From Lysobacterales bacterium (GTDB lineage Bacteria; Pseudomonadota; Gammaproteobacteria; Xanthomonadales; Rhodanobacteraceae): a stretch of 64,000 bases of DNA. This document shows, one piece after another, positions 61,407 to 64,000 of this stretch. Position 1 is the first letter of the stretch, and each line of letters begins with the position of its first letter. The translations under genes were made by a program, and so were the position numbers. The stretch lies in the NCBI GenBank assembly GCA_016721015.1, contig JADKJL010000011.1, forward strand, positions 310,001-374,000. Reading direction: 5' to 3'. The notes below the pieces were generated by a model. That model was given only the letters and a program-made list of their open reading frames with translations. It was not told where the DNA came from and made no database searches.

Positions 61407-64000
61407 TCAGTGGCCGTAGATGAATTCGGTTTCGATGACGCCGTCCAGACTGGCCAGGGCCTGGGCCAGGGCCGGGCTGGCGCGAACCTTCCATTCCGGC
61501 CCGAGTTCGACTTCTCCGCGTCCACTCTGGTTGCTGAACGCAATGCGCACCGTGGTGCCGCCGCCACGGCAGGTTTCGAGGACAGCGTAGAGGCGTGAGG
61601 CGAAATCGTCACCGATGCCGTTGACGCGCAGGCGCAGGACGCGCGCGCGCGACTCGCAAGCCGATTCGATCGTGCTGACCCGCTGCGTTCGCAACTGGTA
61701 ATTGCCCGAGAAATCATCGATCGACAGTGAGCCCTCGAAGACGAGGATGGCATCGCGGCTCAACAACGGAGCGAACTCGCTCCAGGCCTCGCGGTAAAGC
61801 ACCGCCTCGAAGCGCCCGGAGTGATCCTCAACCTGGACAAAGGCCCGCGATTCGCCCTGCTTGCGCAAGCCGAGCACCGAACCGGCCAGGGTGAAGGACT
61901 GGCCGCCGCCGGCGAATCGGCTGCGACCCTCCTGCGGCTTGTGGTGCTTTTCAAGCTCGCCGATCGGGCAAGTCACGATGCGTGCAAACAGGTCACGCCA
62001 GGCATCGGTCGGATGCCCGGAAAGATAATGGCCGAGCGTATCGCGCTCGCCGGCCAGGCGGCGCGCTGCCGGCCAATCCGCGACTTCGACCAGTTCGATG
62101 GAAACCGCCGCCGGACTGGCCGCACCGAACATGTCGTTTTGTCCGGCCAGCGCATTGCGTGCCTGCTGTTCGGCGGCGCGCATCGCTTCGGGAAGTTGTG
62201 CGATCAGACTCGCCCGATTGCCGGCCAGCGCATCCATCGAGCCGGACAGGATCAAGGCTTCGAGCGTGCGCTTGTTGATTTTGTGTGCATCGACGCGCAC
62301 GCAAAAATCACCGAGATCCTTGAACCTGCCGCCGCTTTCACGCGCCAGCACGACATTCTCGATGGCGCCTTCGCCGACACCCTTGACCGCGCCGAGGCCG
62401 TAACGGATGGTCTTCGACGCGGTGCGCGCCGAGTCGGCATCCATGGCGTGGAACTTGTAGCCCGAGGCGTTGATGTCGGGCGGCAACACATCCAGACCGA
62501 GCGCCCGCGCCTCGCCGAGCAGGTTGACCACCTTGTCCGTGTTGTCCATGTCGGCCGAGAGCACGGCGGCCATGAACTCGGCCGGATAGTGGGTCTTCAG
62601 CCAGGCCGTCTGATACGAAACCAGGGCATAGGCCGCCGCATGCGATTTGTTGAAACCGTAGCCGGCGAATTTCTCCATGGTGTCGAACACGGCATCGGCC
62701 TTGTGTTCGTTGACGCCGTTCTTCGCTGCACCTTCGCGGAAGATCGCGCGGTGCCTGGCCATTTCCTCGACATTTTTCTTGCCCATCGCCCTGCGCAGCA
62801 GGTCGGCGCCGCCCAGCGAGTAGCCGCCGACGATCTGGGCCATCTGCATGACCTGTTCCTGATAGACCATGATGCCGTAGGTCTCGCGCAGAACCGGCTC
62901 GACGCGCTGGTCCGGATATTCGATCGCCTCGGTGCCGTGCTTGCGCTTGCAGTAGCTCGGGATCAGGTCCATCGGCCCGGGCCGGTACAACGCGCCGAGC
63001 GCGATCAGGTCCTCGAAGCGATCAGGCTTCGCGTCCTTGAGCATGCCCTGCATGCCGCGCGATTCAAACTGGAACACGGCGATCGTCTGCGCGCGCTTGA
63101 ACAAGGTGTACACCGCAACGTCATCAAGCGGCAACTGGCTGATGTCGAGTGCAATCTCGCCGGTTTTCGCACGCCGCACATTGATGGCCTTGACCGCCCA
63201 GTCGATGATCGTCAGCGTGCGCAGGCCAAGGAAGTCGAACTTGACAAGGCCGACTTTTTCCACATCGTCCTTGTCGAACTGGGTAACCACGCCGCCGCCA
63301 CCGGCTTCACTGTAGAGCGGCGCGTAATCGGTCAACGGCCCCGGCGCGATGACCACGCCACCCGCATGCTTGCCGGCATTGCGGGTCAGATCCTCAAGCT
63401 TGAGGGCAAGATCGACCAGTTCGCGCACGGCGTCATCGTTCGCGTACTCGCTGCAGAACTCGGCAACGACACGATCGGGTTCCTTCCTGGATTTCTCGCT
63501 GCGCCCGAGCGCATCCTCGAGACTCATGTCGAGCGGCCGCATCGGAATGAGTTTGGCGATCCGGTCGACCTGGCCGTACGGCATGCCGAGCACGCGGCCG
63601 CTGTCGCGCAGCACGGCCTTGGCCGCCATCGTGCCGAAGGTGATGATCTGGCTGACGTGGTCGCGACCGTATTTGGCGGCGACGTAATCAATCACCTGAT
63701 CACGCTTGTCCATGCAGAAATCGATGTCGAAATCGGGCATCGACACGCGTTCGGGATTGAGGAAGCGCTCGAACAGCAGGCCGTAGCGCAGCGGATCGAT
63801 GTCGGTGATGCCGAGTGCCCAGGCGACCACCGATCCGGCACCCGAACCACGACCCGGGCCGACCGGGATATCGTGATCCTTGGCCCAGTTGATGAAGTCG
63901 GCAACGATCAGGAAGTAGCCCGGAAATCCCATCGCCACAATGACGTCGACTTCGGTCTCGAGTCGGCTTTCATAGTCCTGCGCACGGAAACCCGCGGCTG
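61407..64000 (-). CDS. dnaE: DNA polymerase III alpha subunit, C-terminal part
   Basis: The gene enters from the right edge; the last 863 or so residues of DnaE are present, the N-terminal PHP domain being outside. The polymerase palm has GPGRGSGAGSVVAW and MPDFDIDFCMDKRDQVIDY with the catalytic Asp pair, followed by fingers (MVYQEQVMQMAQIVGGYSL, RRAMGKK), HhH (YGLGAVKGVGEGAIENVV) and the OB-fold domain (FTLAGSVLGLRKQGESRAF). The protein ends FIYGH. accA lies downstream as expected. Confidence 0.97.
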   Translation of the reverse strand, partial: AAGFRAQDYESRLETEVDVIVAMGFPGYFLIVADFINWAKDHDIPVGPGRGSGAGSVVAWALGITDIDPLRYGLLFERFLNPERVSMPDFDIDFCMDKRDQVIDYVAAKYGRDHVSQIITFGTMAAKAVLRDSGRVLGMPYGQVDRIAKLIPMRPLDMSLEDALGRSEKSRKEPDRVVAEFCSEYANDDAVRELVDLALKLEDLTRNAGKHAGGVVIAPGPLTDYAPLYSEAGGGGVVTQFDKDDVEKVGLVKFDFLGLRTLTIIDWAVKAINVRRAKTGEIALDISQLPLDDVAVYTLFKRAQTIAVFQFESRGMQGMLKDAKPDRFEDLIALGALYRPGPMDLIPSYCKRKHGTEAIEYPDQRVEPVLRETYGIMVYQEQVMQMAQIVGGYSLGGADLLRRAMGKKNVEEMARHRAIFREGAAKNGVNEHKADAVFDTMEKFAGYGFNKSHAAAYALVSYQTAWLKTHYPAEFMAAVLSADMDNTDKVVNLLGEARALGLDVLPPDINASGYKFHAMDADSARTASKTIRYGLGAVKGVGEGAIENVVLARESGGRFKDLGDFCVRVDAHKINKRTLEALILSGSMDALAGNRASLIAQLPEAMRAAEQQARNALAGQNDMFGAASPAAVSIELVEVADWPAARRLAGERDTLGHYLSGHPTDAWRDLFARIVTCPIGELEKHHKPQEGRSRFAGGGQSFTLAGSVLGLRKQGESRAFVQVEDHSGRFEAVLYREAWSEFAPLLSRDAILVFEGSLSIDDFSGNYQLRTQRVSTIESACESRARVLRLRVNGIGDDFASRLYAVLETCRGGGTTVRIAFSNQSGRGEVELGPEWKVRASPALAQALASLDGVIETEFIYGH

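Overview
The window is a 64-kb piece of a GC-rich gammaproteobacterial chromosome. It carries core genes in a Pseudomonas/Xanthomonas-like order: mreBCD-mrdA-rodA-mltB-rlpA-dacC-ybeD-lipB-lipA, gspL-gspM-gspN, and dnaE-accA. REP-type palindromes built on GTGGGAG...CGATGC and a secreted protein ending in an FANGFE-type tail suggest the order Lysobacterales (Xanthomonadales). That placement is inferred from gene order and style, not from a marker-gene comparison.

Layout. 0-3.6 kb (minus strand): the 5' end of a prohibitin/SPFH-type membrane protein, a 33-residue membrane miniprotein, a DUF1684 protein, an unknown secreted protein and a PfkB-type sugar/nucleoside kinase. 3.9-17.3 kb (plus): a long, tightly overlapping run for cell elongation and wall remodelling (MreB, MreC, MreD, PBP2, RodA, MltB, RlpA, PBP5-type carboxypeptidase), then YbeD and lipoate synthesis (LipB, LipA). 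A 700-residue secreted protein on the minus strand interrupts this run. A MITE-like element sits between mreB and mreC. 17.3-19.6 kb: tail-specific protease Prc. 19.6-20.9 kb: a tandem array of 13 REP-containing units followed by a heptanucleotide repeat. 20.9-24.1 kb (minus): PstS-like phosphate-binding protein, HAD phosphatase and M17 aminopeptidase. 24.3-27.6 kb (plus): gspL, gspM, gspN of type II secretion and a HisN-like phosphatase.

27.7-31.7 kb is an iron-uptake unit: a Fur-box-like palindrome, a catecholate-type TonB-dependent receptor, PiuC dioxygenase and a Sel1-repeat protein. 31.8-41.4 kb encodes a complete oxidative purine route from hypoxanthine/xanthine to glyoxylate and urea: XdhABC, PuuD, HiuH, UraD, PuuE, Alc, AllA. 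41.4-45.9 kb holds a NarL-type two-component system divergent from a second TonB-dependent receptor. 46.2-50.6 kb: NudE, CysQ and a REC-REC-PAS-GGDEF-EAL cyclic-di-GMP protein. 50.6-53.4 kb: a second MITE copy, an MFS exporter, MazG and another inverted-repeat element.

53.4-60.3 kb contains a DUF4097-type secreted GSGD-repeat protein and the most interesting locus: a LysR regulator divergent from dabB-dabA, a bicarbonate/CO2-accumulating complex. A DUF6671 zinc-ribbon protein is translationally coupled to dabA as a third gene. The window closes with accA and the 3' part of dnaE on the minus strand.

No tRNA, rRNA, CRISPR array, prophage or complete insertion sequence was recognised. All identifications come from reading the translated sequence; no database search was run.
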